DNA of 34,768 nt from an uncultured Oscillospiraceae bacterium. Lineage in GTDB: Bacteria > Bacillota > Clostridia > Oscillospirales > Acutalibacteraceae. Where the stretch lies: positions 1 through 34,768 of the forward strand of contig CAUGOD010000031.1 of NCBI GenBank assembly GCA_959601025.1. Direction: 5' to 3'. The notes beneath the pieces were generated by a model. That model was given only the letters and a program-made list of their open reading frames with translations. It did no database searches and had not been told where the DNA came from. This document shows, one piece after another, positions 14,737 through 22,026 of the stretch. How positions within the stretch are numbered: position 1 is the first letter of the stretch; the number at the start of each line of letters is the position of its first letter. The position numbers and the translations under genes were made by a program.

Positions 14737-15186
14737 TCAGGTCAGCAGCTTGTTGATCTCATCCCTGAAACTGGTGATGTCTTTAAATTGACGATATACC
14801 GAAGCAAACCGCACATAGGCGACTTCGTCAATTTCCTTCAGCTTTTCCATGGCGTATTCCCCTACCCGGAGAGAGGTAACCTCACGATCCAAGGAATTCT
14901 GGATGGATACCTCGATATCATCCACCGCTTTCTCCAGAGTCTCAATGGACACCGGCCGCTTTTCGCAGGCACGAAGCAACCCGTTGAACAGCTTTTGACG
15001 ATCAAACGGTTCCCGTGATTTATCTTTTTTCACAACGATAATCGGCAGGCTTTCGATAATTTCATAGGTAGTAAAGCGCTTGGCGCATTTCAGACATTCC
15101 CTCCGCCGCCGTATCCGACTTCCTTCATCCGTCGGCCGGGAATCAATTACTTTGCTTTCGGTATATCCGCAAAACGGACACTTCAT
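14737..15186 (-). CDS. nrdR: Transcriptional repressor NrdR
   Basis: NrdR represses ribonucleotide reductase genes in response to the dATP/ATP balance. The 149-residue length is standard. The N-terminal zinc ribbon has Cys 3, 6, 31 and 34 (MKCPFC and ECLKCAKRFTTYE), with the basic DNA-binding run RIRRRRE between them. The ATP-cone (about 48-138) starts with VVKKDKSREPFDRQKL. A promoter lies at 15253-15282 and a strong hairpin terminator follows, so it is probably a monocistronic unit. No ribonucleotide reductase gene or clear NrdR box was seen in the window. Confidence 0.96.
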   Translation of the reverse strand: MKCPFCGYTESKVIDSRPTDEGSRIRRRRECLKCAKRFTTYEIIESLPIIVVKKDKSREPFDRQKLFNGLLRACEKRPVSIETLEKAVDDIEVSIQNSLDREVTSLRVGEYAMEKLKEIDEVAYVRFASVYRQFKDITSFRDEINKLLT

Positions 15187-15252
15187 ACGATCCTTCCATT
15201 TCTCCGCCGATGCGGCTCACAGGTTTCCATCGGATTTCCTTTTGATGGAAAT

Positions 15253-15282
15253 AGTATAGCACAAATACGGCGACAAACGCAA
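15253..15282 (-). promoter_or_regulatory. Probable promoter of nrdR
   Basis: On the minus strand TTGCGT (15277-15282) and TATACT (15253-15258) are 18 bases apart, about 65 bases before the nrdR start. The -35 box is imperfect. Confidence 0.55.
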
Positions 15283-15288
15283 GAATTT

Positions 15289-15615
15289 TCAGGGAAAACG
15301 CAATCCATACAATTCGCCCAGATAGTCCTCCACAATATATGGAAGAAAGTCCGCATCCAGATCGGCTTCCCTCAACCGATCCAGCAAAATTTCCGCATCT
15401 GTCCTGTGGTCGCACAAATCCGGGATACAAAATGTCTGTCCGTCGGAAAATTCCACCCGAATTCCCCAAACCGTCACCATTTTTCCCAAATCCGGCATCC
15501 AGTAATTCGTCTGTTGCACACAGCCGGATACGACATGTGTGACCCGCATGTCGTGAATCTCCTCTCCTCCTTCTTCCTCGTTCCGCTTTGATTGACTGTT
15601 CTCCCCTGTTTCCAT
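15289..15615 (-). CDS. DUF6514-like small cytoplasmic protein
   Basis: This acidic protein of 108 residues has no signal or membrane segment. Its C-terminal half, WGIRVEFSDGQTFCIPDL then DAEILLDRLREADLD and YIVEDYLGEL, follows the pattern I associate with DUF6514 proteins of Firmicutes: two strands, a disordered link, then an alpha helix and a VVEDFL-like ending. The match is from memory and of moderate strength. I chose the ATG at 15615 because AGAGGGAG lies just upstream; the ATG eight codons earlier has no ribosome site. A near-perfect promoter is at 15684-15711. Function is unknown. Confidence 0.6.
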   Translation of the reverse strand: METGENSQSKRNEEEGGEEIHDMRVTHVVSGCVQQTNYWMPDLGKMVTVWGIRVEFSDGQTFCIPDLCDHRTDAEILLDRLREADLDADFLPYIVEDYLGELYGLRFP

Positions 15616-15683
15616 GTTTACTCCCTCTGGCTTTTCCATTTATTGGTTTTTCGAGTGATGAATTACCACAAAAACCACCTTAG

Positions 15684-15711
15684 ATTATACCATATATCCA
15701 AATAGTGTCAA
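15684..15711 (-). promoter_or_regulatory. Consensus promoter of the DUF6514-like gene
   Basis: On the minus strand TTGACA (15706-15711) and TATAAT (15684-15689) are 16 bases apart. Both hexamers are perfect. The AT-rich tract beyond it (about 15712-15850) contains no supported gene. Confidence 0.8.
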
Positions 15712-15855
15712 GTTCTCCTAAATTTGTATATTTATATTTTTCAATAATCGGACATAATTCGAGTGCCATAAAGAATAAAATATCAAAAATAATCCAACAA
15801 AAAGGTTGGGAAAGACGGATGTTTATCCCCGAATATGTCATTTTTTCTGCCGCCG

Positions 15856-15891
15856 AACAAAAAGCGAGCTGTACGCAGCCCGCTTTTTGTT
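15856..15891 (-). terminator. Terminator after the TIM-barrel isomerase gene
   Basis: AACAAAAAGCG (15856-15866) pairs with CGCTTTTTGTT (15881-15891), with a further GC/GC pairing inside the loop. It lies 15 bases after the isomerase stop on the minus strand and carries a T-rich 3' arm. Confidence 0.75.
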
Positions 15892-15905
15892 GAAAATCAT
15901 GATTT

Positions 15906-16688
15906 TTAGGAATTTGTTATTTTTTCCAGAAAGCGGCGTCCTTCTGTAAAATCCTCCATACTATGGAAGTTTTCCCGGTACAATTCGATAATCCAATCGC
16001 CGGAAAAGCCGTTTGCTTTCATCTGGCGGAGCAGTGAGGCATAATCGTTCGTGCCTCTGCCGGGAATCAGGCAATCCCTTCCGGCGGCCTGGTCGCTGAT
16101 ATGAACATGCCGCAATGCATCGCCCATAGCTCCGATAACGGCGGAAGGTTCCAGGCCGCAGCGGGCGCACTGCTTAATATCGAACACAAAATTCGCTTTT
16201 TCGCCCAGGGCATCCCGCATCCGCCGGATATATCCGATTTCGGCGGAACGGAACCGCACCACATTTTCCTGCAAAAGAAGCACCCCCTGCTCCTGTCCCA
16301 GATCATAAAGCTCCTCAAACCGGGCAAATACCTCTTCTTCCGGAAGAACGCCTTCCTGTCGGTCGCCATGCAGAATTACATAACGCGCGCCCGTCAGAGA
16401 GGCCGTCTCAAACAACCGGCGGTAATGTTCCTTTCCATCCTCAAAACGGCGGCGGTAAGCAGAAAAAAGGAGGTACGGATCGGTTCCGGAAGTGTAGGAG
16501 TGCAGGGAAAGAATCCGCCCTCCCCCGGCTTCCGCCCGACGGCGCAGCTCCCCGGCAAAGGAGGGCGTCGCCTCCGATTCGGTGTTGATAAATACCTCCA
16601 GCGTACGAAAACCCAGAGACAGCAGCGCGCTGAGCGCCTCTTCGGTAGGCAGAGGATATAGATTGGAAGTGGATGCTCCGATTGTCAT
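15906..16688 (-). CDS. Sugar phosphate isomerase/epimerase-like TIM barrel (AP endonuclease 2 superfamily)
   Basis: The 260-residue protein belongs to the xylose-isomerase-like TIM barrels, which bind metal and act on sugars, inositols or abasic DNA. Visible metal- and substrate-binding strands include LEVFINTESEA, RILSLHSYTSG, YVILHGDRQ, LLQENVVRF, NFVFDIKQCARCG, LRHVHISDQAAGRDCL and GDWIIELYREN. The conserved Glu, Asp, His and Glu positions all appear to be present. The substrate is unknown. I chose the ATG at 16688, behind TGGAGGCATTGCGTT; the longer frame extends into the intergenic region. The gene is divergent from the small membrane protein at 16952. Confidence 0.82.
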   Translation of the reverse strand: MTIGASTSNLYPLPTEEALSALLSLGFRTLEVFINTESEATPSFAGELRRRAEAGGGRILSLHSYTSGTDPYLLFSAYRRRFEDGKEHYRRLFETASLTGARYVILHGDRQEGVLPEEEVFARFEELYDLGQEQGVLLLQENVVRFRSAEIGYIRRMRDALGEKANFVFDIKQCARCGLEPSAVIGAMGDALRHVHISDQAAGRDCLIPGRGTNDYASLLRQMKANGFSGDWIIELYRENFHSMEDFTEGRRFLEKITNS

Positions 16689-16791
16689 AACGCAATGCCT
16701 CCATAAAGCGACTAAAATAATTTTAATAATTCTCAATGATTCTCGATGATTTCCGGTGCGAACAGCGCCGTGGAATGGAAAGGATTTTCTG

Positions 16792-16820
16792 TTGAGCCGC
16801 CACCAGCGCCATGGTATAAT
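16792..16820 (+). promoter_or_regulatory. Promoter of the small membrane protein gene
   Basis: TTGAGC (16792-16797) and TATAAT (16815-16820) are 17 bases apart, with TGG just before the -10 box. Transcription should start near 16827, exactly at the base of the hairpin element at 16829-16874. Confidence 0.75.
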
Positions 16821-16828
16821 GTCGTTAG

Positions 16829-16874
16829 GCACCGCCGGGAAAGGTCGGCAGAGAACCCGGTTGGGCGGCGCTGT
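16829..16874. repeat. Copy A of a 46-base structured element
   Basis: This segment aligns without gaps to 21972-22017, with 37 of 46 bases identical. The outer arms GCACCGCC and GGCGGCGC pair with one mismatch. An inner GGG/CCC pairing surrounds AAAGGTCGGCAGAGAA. In the plus orientation it begins right at the predicted transcription start of the gene at 16952; in the minus orientation it lies about 140 bases before the isomerase gene. It matches no riboswitch class I know. It may be a repeated palindromic element or a structured RNA. Confidence 0.55.
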
Positions 16875-16951
16875 CGGCAGGAAGAAATACCAACGGGCAT
16901 TTAAATTTTTATCTATCTGTTTGCATCTCGACTGTTCGGGAGGTACATATC

Positions 16952-17272
16952 ATGCTGCTTTTCAAGAATCTTTTCCATGACCTGAAAAATCTGCATTCTT
17001 TTTCCAAAAACATCCTGGCAGGGACGCTCCCGCTTGTTGGAATGCTGCTGCTTTTCTCCGCAGTTATGGATCGGCTGGCCCTTTATACGCCGGATATCCA
17101 GCGCAGTCTGCGGTATTCTCAGGCCGCATTGTCCATCGCGCCGGCCACCCTGGCCGCGGGCGTTGTCGCCGCTCTGCTGTGCGACCTCATCCTGCGCGGA
17201 AAGGCATCCGGAAACGATAATAAAGACCCGCAGGACGAAGAGACTCGGAGCAACAAAAACGGTAAGAAATAA
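16952..17272 (+). CDS. Small hypothetical protein with two membrane helices
   Basis: I do not recognise this 106-residue protein. An amphipathic start, MLLFKNLFHDLKNLHSFSKN, leads into helix one (about 21-41). A short loop follows and then helix two (about 60-82). The C-terminal tail (83-106) is highly charged and rich in Lys, Asp, Glu and Asn, so it is probably cytoplasmic. A CGGGAGG ribosome site precedes the ATG. The gene has its own promoter and a leader of about 125 bases containing the 46-base structured element. It is transcribed towards, and convergent with, the TasA-like cluster, and a perfect 21-bp hairpin separates them. Confidence 0.75.
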   Translation: MLLFKNLFHDLKNLHSFSKNILAGTLPLVGMLLLFSAVMDRLALYTPDIQRSLRYSQAALSIAPATLAAGVVAALLCDLILRGKASGNDNKDPQDEETRSNKNGKK

Positions 17273-17456
17273 TGCAGATGCCAGACGCGCCTATGTTTCC
17301 TCGTCTCCGATTCCCATCGTCATTCAAGGAGTGGGGAGCGTGGGAGACGCATTGTTCCGACCGCCGCGGAGAAGACGCCGTATTGCCACGTTTATTATTT
17401 CCCGCTTTCTCCGTTTCTCCCGCCGGTTTCTAATATAGTATGTCTTTAGGATAACA

Positions 17457-17510
17457 CATAAACCGAAAGAAGTCGACCGCTTTAACGCTGTCGACTTCTT
17501 TCGGTTTATG
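17457..17510. terminator. Bidirectional terminator with perfect 21-bp stem
   Basis: Bases 17457-17477 pair perfectly with 17490-17510 around a 12-base loop. It lies between two convergent units, the small membrane protein (plus) and the TasA-like operon (minus). Apart from this hairpin, the stretch from 17273 to 17632 shows no gene with a ribosome site. Confidence 0.85.
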
Positions 17511-17632
17511 CTTCAGGCAGGTGTTTTAGCTCCTGCATAATTTCCCTTCTTATGGATAAAAATGACAGCAGGCGCCTAAAAGCTTCCCTTTTATAAATGA
17601 ACAGGAGCGGTAAAGCTATTTACCCTTAAAAG

Positions 17633-18895
17633 TCAATCTACCAACTCAGCGTCCTCAGCAATCGTAAAACCTTCGTAAGAAAGCTGGTTGTAAGGATCGC
17701 CGTTATCAATCCAAATGACTGCACTATTGCTCAGCGCATCCTTCTGTACTTTTCCGGTGAACAGATTACCGCTACAAGTGATGTTCGCATGAGGAACGCC
17801 TGAAATGGTTACAACAGAATCAGTGAAATAACCCTCGCCGCCCTTAGCGGATGGAACGACATTCTCAAAGGTATTATTGGTGACGGTTACCCTGATATTA
17901 CTGATTTCTGTAGTTTCCGTTACCTCGATATGCAGATAGCGCTTGGTCTCTATTCCGGTTTCCGCCATGGCCTTGCTGTTGCTGAAATAGCAATTGTTGA
18001 CCACAATTTCCGCACCGGCAACCGGTGTGATCTGAATGCCCTCCCACTGGAAATCCACAAAGCTGCAGCCTTCAAACACCAACTTGGAATTCAAGCTCTG
18101 AGCATACACGGAGGTCGCGTTGTTGTTTGCACTAGTAGGCGCGGTGAAGGTGATTCGGTCAAAAGTGACCTTCGTGTCTTCGGCAACATAAACTGGGTTC
18201 CTGGAAACAATTGTATTGTCATCTCCGGAGATGGTAACATCACGATCGATGGTAAGCGGTTTATCCAGAACGATATCGTTTTTCAGTTCGATCACGTCGC
18301 CGTCTTTCGCATTGGCCATTACAGCGATCAGCTCATCGGCAGTGGTAGCCATTGCAGGAAGGCCCTCATAGGCGCTGACGGCATCAGCAAAGCCTTCCTT
18401 CTGGATCGCTCTGGCAGTGAAGGTGAGTTCCACACCCTCCCTGAGGTTGTCTCCGTCCAGCATATCGCTGTTTTCGAGAGCAGCGTCATAGGAGACCTTA
18501 TTGTATTTGAGGACAGCAAACTCTTTTTCGTCCGCGTCCGCCGCCACTTCGCGGTAGTAAACGTTGGTATAGCCGGTAAGGAGTTCCCATCCATCGTCAA
18601 TCTCGTAATCCACGAGACCATCCGTTTTATCCGTGACAACAACATAGGCATACGCGCCGATGGTGTTGTCCACAGTGACCGTTGGATCTTTATCCTGTGA
18701 CGTGCCGGGAATGATGCTGTACTGCCCGTCGCCGGTCTCGGTGAGTTCCACCATGACCTTATTCGTCTGGAACGTGTTAACAACGTCATCGGTTGTGCCC
18801 TGCAGATACGCGAAGGTTCCGCCGCCGATGATCGTTGCCGCCGCAAGGGTCACCGCAAGACCGGTGACGAGGATGTTCTTTTTACTGAGCTTCAT
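17633..18895 (-). CDS. SipW-type TasA-like protein with C-terminal beta-helix, paralogue 1
   Basis: This 420-residue surface protein is the last gene of the cluster. Its SipW-type signal is nearly identical to those of the next two genes: MKLSKKNILV, a hydrophobic core, then GGGTFAYLQGTT. Processing would follow A29, leaving a strand that contains VVNTF (38-42). Residues about 45-165 form a TasA/camelysin-like beta-sandwich with PTVTVDNT and FTARAIQKE. From about 190 to 405 the sequence becomes a right-handed parallel beta-helix with short repeating strands such as VIELKNDIVL, KVTFDRITF, KLVFEGCSF, EIVVNNCYF and RVTVTNNTF. It lacks the GYHV-WYTVV cap of its paralogues and ends EGFTIAEDAELVD. 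AAAGGGGATAAAG precedes the ATG. An adhesin-like role is inferred. Confidence 0.85.
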   Translation of the reverse strand: MKLSKKNILVTGLAVTLAAATIIGGGTFAYLQGTTDDVVNTFQTNKVMVELTETGDGQYSIIPGTSQDKDPTVTVDNTIGAYAYVVVTDKTDGLVDYEIDDGWELLTGYTNVYYREVAADADEKEFAVLKYNKVSYDAALENSDMLDGDNLREGVELTFTARAIQKEGFADAVSAYEGLPAMATTADELIAVMANAKDGDVIELKNDIVLDKPLTIDRDVTISGDDNTIVSRNPVYVAEDTKVTFDRITFTAPTSANNNATSVYAQSLNSKLVFEGCSFVDFQWEGIQITPVAGAEIVVNNCYFSNSKAMAETGIETKRYLHIEVTETTEISNIRVTVTNNTFENVVPSAKGGEGYFTDSVVTISGVPHANITCSGNLFTGKVQKDALSNSAVIWIDNGDPYNQLSYEGFTIAEDAELVD

Positions 18896-18921
18896 GATTC
18901 TTTATCCCCTTTCAAACTGGT

Positions 18922-20703
18922 TTAGTCCGCAACAACCGTGTACCATGTCCCGCCATTCTTCTCGACCGGTTCAACATGGAAGCCGTCCGCTACATAAGCG
19001 GAAACATCGGTGTTAAATTCGCCGCCCTTGATGATGACCTTGCCTTTATCACACGCACTTACCGCGGGCTGCGGCGTTCCTTTAAACGTGCCGCCGGTGT
19101 AGACGCCGCTCTCGATCGTAATGACAGCGCCCTCATCCGCCCAAACGGCATAATACTTCCTGGAAGAGGCGTCCGCCGTGACATTTCTCAAAACGACTTC
19201 GCCAACAAACACGTTGATTCCGCCGTCAACGGTCACATCCTCCACCAGAATGGAGGTTTCTCTGGTTCCATTGCCGATAAAGAGCGGGTAGTCGGAACCG
19301 TTGCTCGTCGCAAAGGTTCCGTTTTTGATGACCACATTTTTCCCCTGGAAAATAGCCGCCATATGCTCCGTGGTAATTGCCTTTTCGCTCAGATCGAAAA
19401 CGGCGTTATCCGCCAAATTGTATTCCTTCTGTGCATTCTCGGGGTCGTTGATCTTTATATCGCTGGAAAGCACGACCGCCCCGCCCGTCGAAATATTCGC
19501 CGCCAGCTCTTCGGGGGATGTGACGGCCGCTTCCTTCACCACCGTGTACCAGACGTCGCTGTTAGCCTGACGCTCTTCCACGACATAGTAGCCTTCGGCG
19601 ACAAAGTTTGTGCCAGCCCCTTCGGCTCCATTGTCGGCAGGATTGAAGTTTACGAAGGTGCCGCCCTGGACAATGATCCTGGCCGTTCCGTTTTGGTAAT
19701 TATCGTCCTTACAGTTCAGCAGGTATGTTGAACCATATTCCTCCGTCACCGGATCGCAGGCGAAGAAGCCGCCGTTGATGGTGACGGTTCCATACTGGCA
19801 TTGAACCACGGAAACCGGCGCGGTGTACGTACCGCCGTTGATGACCAAATGAGCAGTCTGCGTTTTGTTTCTGCCAACAATGAAGCAGTAATCCTTTGTC
19901 GCATTGATACCGCCGGCGCCTTCGACAGTCAGCGTGGACGGTTTCCCAATAGAGCCATAATTATAAAATAATGCCGGCACAGAAGCCGAGGAGCCTGAAT
20001 AGGCTATGGTTCCGTCCAGGACCAGCGTTCTATTCGCTTTTATCGTCTTAGATTTCATCAGCTCCAGATCATCCGTTACGACGATTTTGGGCGAATTATT
20101 TAATAAAGACAGAAACTGGGCGTCGTCTGTATTCGAATCACCTGTGACAAATACCGTATCCTTTTCCTTATAGGCAAGAACAGGATCGTCGAACGGGGCC
20201 TTTTGCATGGCATACGCCTTAAAGGTCAGCTTGACGTTGGTTTTCAGCTTGCCGTTACTCAGCATATCGCTGTTTTCAAGAGCCGCGTCATAGGAGACCT
20301 TATTGTCTTTGAGGACAGCAAACTCTTTTTCGCCCGCGTCCGCCGCCACTTCCCGGTAATAGACGCCGGTATAGCCGTCCAGCAGGGTCCAGCCCTCAGC
20401 AATCTCGTAATTGATCAGAGCTTTTGCATTGGTCGTGGCCGTAACCTTGACATAGACATAGGCGTCAACCGTGTTGTCCACAGTAACCGTGGGGTCTTTG
20501 GTTTCCAACGTGCCGGGAACAATGTTGTACTGTCCGTCGCCGGTCTCGGTGAGTTCTACCATAACCTTATTGGACTGAAACGTGTTAACGACATCCTCGG
20601 TCGTGCCCTGCAGATACGCGAAGGTTCCGCCGCCGATGATTGTTGCCGCTGCCAGCGTAACCGCAAGCCCGGTGACAAGAATGTTCTTTTTACTGAGCTT
20701 CAT
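18922..20703 (-). CDS. SipW-type TasA-like protein with two beta-helix domains, paralogue 2
   Basis: This is the largest surface protein of the cluster, with 593 residues. The signal (1-29) and TasA-like half (30-170) closely match paralogue 1. Two beta-helix modules follow. The first (about 205-355) has turns such as HLVINGGTY, TVTINGGFF and RIIVQGGTF and ends in the cap GYYVVEE...WYTVVKE (371-391). The second (about 395-565) has NVVIKNGTF, SILVEDVTV, EVVLRNVTA, VITIESGVY and KVIIKGGEF and ends in GFHVEPV...WYTVVAD (574-593). The module was evidently duplicated. The start at 20703 follows GGGGGGAG; 48 extra upstream codons in frame are not credible. It ends 26 bases before paralogue 1. Confidence 0.87.
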   Translation of the reverse strand: MKLSKKNILVTGLAVTLAAATIIGGGTFAYLQGTTEDVVNTFQSNKVMVELTETGDGQYNIVPGTLETKDPTVTVDNTVDAYVYVKVTATTNAKALINYEIAEGWTLLDGYTGVYYREVAADAGEKEFAVLKDNKVSYDAALENSDMLSNGKLKTNVKLTFKAYAMQKAPFDDPVLAYKEKDTVFVTGDSNTDDAQFLSLLNNSPKIVVTDDLELMKSKTIKANRTLVLDGTIAYSGSSASVPALFYNYGSIGKPSTLTVEGAGGINATKDYCFIVGRNKTQTAHLVINGGTYTAPVSVVQCQYGTVTINGGFFACDPVTEEYGSTYLLNCKDDNYQNGTARIIVQGGTFVNFNPADNGAEGAGTNFVAEGYYVVEERQANSDVWYTVVKEAAVTSPEELAANISTGGAVVLSSDIKINDPENAQKEYNLADNAVFDLSEKAITTEHMAAIFQGKNVVIKNGTFATSNGSDYPLFIGNGTRETSILVEDVTVDGGINVFVGEVVLRNVTADASSRKYYAVWADEGAVITIESGVYTGGTFKGTPQPAVSACDKGKVIIKGGEFNTDVSAYVADGFHVEPVEKNGGTWYTVVAD

Positions 20704-20728
20704 GGCTTTTATCTCCCCCCAAGCAGGT

Positions 20729-21895
20729 TTAAACCGGAACAACGGTATACCAGATGTCGCCGTTATCCTTCGCCGCCTGTTCAACATGGTAGCCGGCGGC
20801 AACATAGTTCGTGTTCTCTCCTTCGGAAGCATTATTCGAGGGATCAAAATTCACGAAGGTGCCGCCCTTTACGATAATGTGAGAATCCGTATTATCCTGG
20901 CAGTTCAGCACCCATTCGCCGGCATTGTTGGTATTATAGAAGAAGCCGCCGCTGATCTCAACGGTTCCGCCGTTTGCTAAAATAACGGAATTGGGCGAGC
21001 CATTGTAAGCAAGACCTGTCGTATACGTGCCGTCGTTGATGATCACTTTTGCACCGGACTCCACTTTGACCGCATTGGCAGTGCCTGCGCTGTACCCTCT
21101 TCCGTCAACCAGGCCCTGGCCCTCGATGGTCAAAACGGTTCCTGCGCCCTCCGCTTTAATCGCACAACGGTTACCAAATGCCATTCGGATTCCGGCAACA
21201 TCATTGCCGTTCAGGTCAAGCGCTGCAACGGCGCCGTCTTTTGCAACAACAGTCTGGTTGTTGATCTTTGCTGTCAGCTTTACATCCTTGCCGGCGGCAA
21301 GCGAAGCGTTAACCTCTTCCAGGGTTGCCGCCTCGGTCGGAACCCTCTTATACGCCGCGGCGGCATCGGCAAAGCCTTCCTTTTGGATCGCCATCGCCTT
21401 AAAGCTAAGTTGAATACCGTCCTTGAGATTTCCTTTGGCGTCCAGCATGTCGCTGTTTTCCAGCGCGGCGTCATAGGAAACCGTGTTATCCTTAAGGACA
21501 TAAAAGTCTTTTTCTTCTGCGTCCGCCGCCACTTCGCGGTAATAGACGTCGGTATAGCCGTCCAGCAGGGTCCAGCCCTCGGCAATGGCGTAGGTAACAA
21601 GTCCCTCCGTGGTATCGGTCACTTCGACGTACACATAGGAATCCACGGTGTTGTCTACCGTGACCTTCGGGTCCTTTTCCGCCGAGTCGCCGGGGATAAT
21701 GCTGTAGCCTTTGGTTCGGTTTGCATCCATACCGGTCTCGGTAAGTTCCACCAAAACCTTATTGGTCTGAAACGTATTTACGACATCCTCGGTCGTGCCC
21801 TGTAGATACGCGAAGGTTCCGCCGCCGATGATTGTTGCCGCCGCCAGCGTAACCGCAAGCCCGGTGACAAGGATGTCCTTTTTACTGAATTTCAT
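20729..21895 (-). CDS. SipW-type TasA-like protein with C-terminal beta-helix, paralogue 3
   Basis: This 388-residue protein is first of the three beta-helix paralogues in transcription order. It begins MKFSKKDILV and has the same GGGTFAYLQGTTEDVVNTF processing region. The TasA-like half (30-175) includes PKVTVDNTVDSYVYVEVT and GWTLLDGYTDVYYREVAADA. The beta-helix (about 195-345) has turns such as AVKVESGAKVIINDGTY, TVEISGGFF and HIIVKGGTF. It ends in the cap AAGYHVEQ...WYTVVPV. GAAAGAAAGGGGAACGG precedes the ATG at 21895. A 131-base leader with two hairpins separates it from the wall-anchor gene, suggesting separate control or processing. Function is inferred as a displayed fibre subunit. 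Confidence 0.87.
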   Translation of the reverse strand: MKFSKKDILVTGLAVTLAAATIIGGGTFAYLQGTTEDVVNTFQTNKVLVELTETGMDANRTKGYSIIPGDSAEKDPKVTVDNTVDSYVYVEVTDTTEGLVTYAIAEGWTLLDGYTDVYYREVAADAEEKDFYVLKDNTVSYDAALENSDMLDAKGNLKDGIQLSFKAMAIQKEGFADAAAAYKRVPTEAATLEEVNASLAAGKDVKLTAKINNQTVVAKDGAVAALDLNGNDVAGIRMAFGNRCAIKAEGAGTVLTIEGQGLVDGRGYSAGTANAVKVESGAKVIINDGTYTTGLAYNGSPNSVILANGGTVEISGGFFYNTNNAGEWVLNCQDNTDSHIIVKGGTFVNFDPSNNASEGENTNYVAAGYHVEQAAKDNGDIWYTVVPV

Positions 21896-21947
21896 AGTCC
21901 GTTCCCCTTTCTTTCTTTTTTTCGGCTGTGCATAATAGCAACGGTGG

Positions 21948-21967
21948 GAAAATGCGTAAGCATTTTC
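21948..21967 (-). other. Short tetraloop hairpin in the paralogue 3 leader
   Basis: GAAAATGC (21948-21955) pairs perfectly with GCATTTTC (21960-21967) around a four-base loop. On the minus strand it follows the 46-base element copy B and precedes the ribosome site by about 40 bases. There is no T run, so it is not a simple terminator. Confidence 0.5.
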
Positions 21968-21971
21968 GATT

Positions 21972-22017
21972 GCGCCGCCGGACAAGGACCGCATAGAAGC
22001 CGGCTGGGCGGCGCTAT
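21972..22017. repeat. Copy B of the 46-base structured element
   Basis: This is an ungapped match to 16829-16874, with 37 of 46 bases identical. Here the outer arms GCGCCGCC and GGCGGCGC pair perfectly. Alternative pairings GCCGG/CCGGC and GCATAG/CTATGC are also possible, so the RNA could switch between folds. It lies in the leader of paralogue 3, ten bases beyond the wall-anchor stop codon. Confidence 0.55.
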
Positions 22018-22026
22018 GCTATACCC

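Noticed and set aside
15705..15893. 62-codon plus-strand open frame in an AT-rich gap
   Set aside because: No ribosome site, ends inside a terminator hairpin, and low-complexity composition.
16829..16874. Assignment of the 46-base element to a known riboswitch class
   Set aside because: The sequence was compared from memory with guanidine-III, ZTP, c-di-GMP, molybdenum cofactor, cobalamin and other classes; the conserved cores do not match.
17034..17438. 134-codon plus-strand frame overlapping the small membrane protein
   Set aside because: Out of frame with a better-supported gene, very rich in Arg and Pro, and without a ribosome site.
17457..17510. Reading the perfect 21-bp inverted repeat as a mobile-element end
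   Set aside because: It sits alone between convergent genes with no transposase or target repeat, which fits a bidirectional terminator better.
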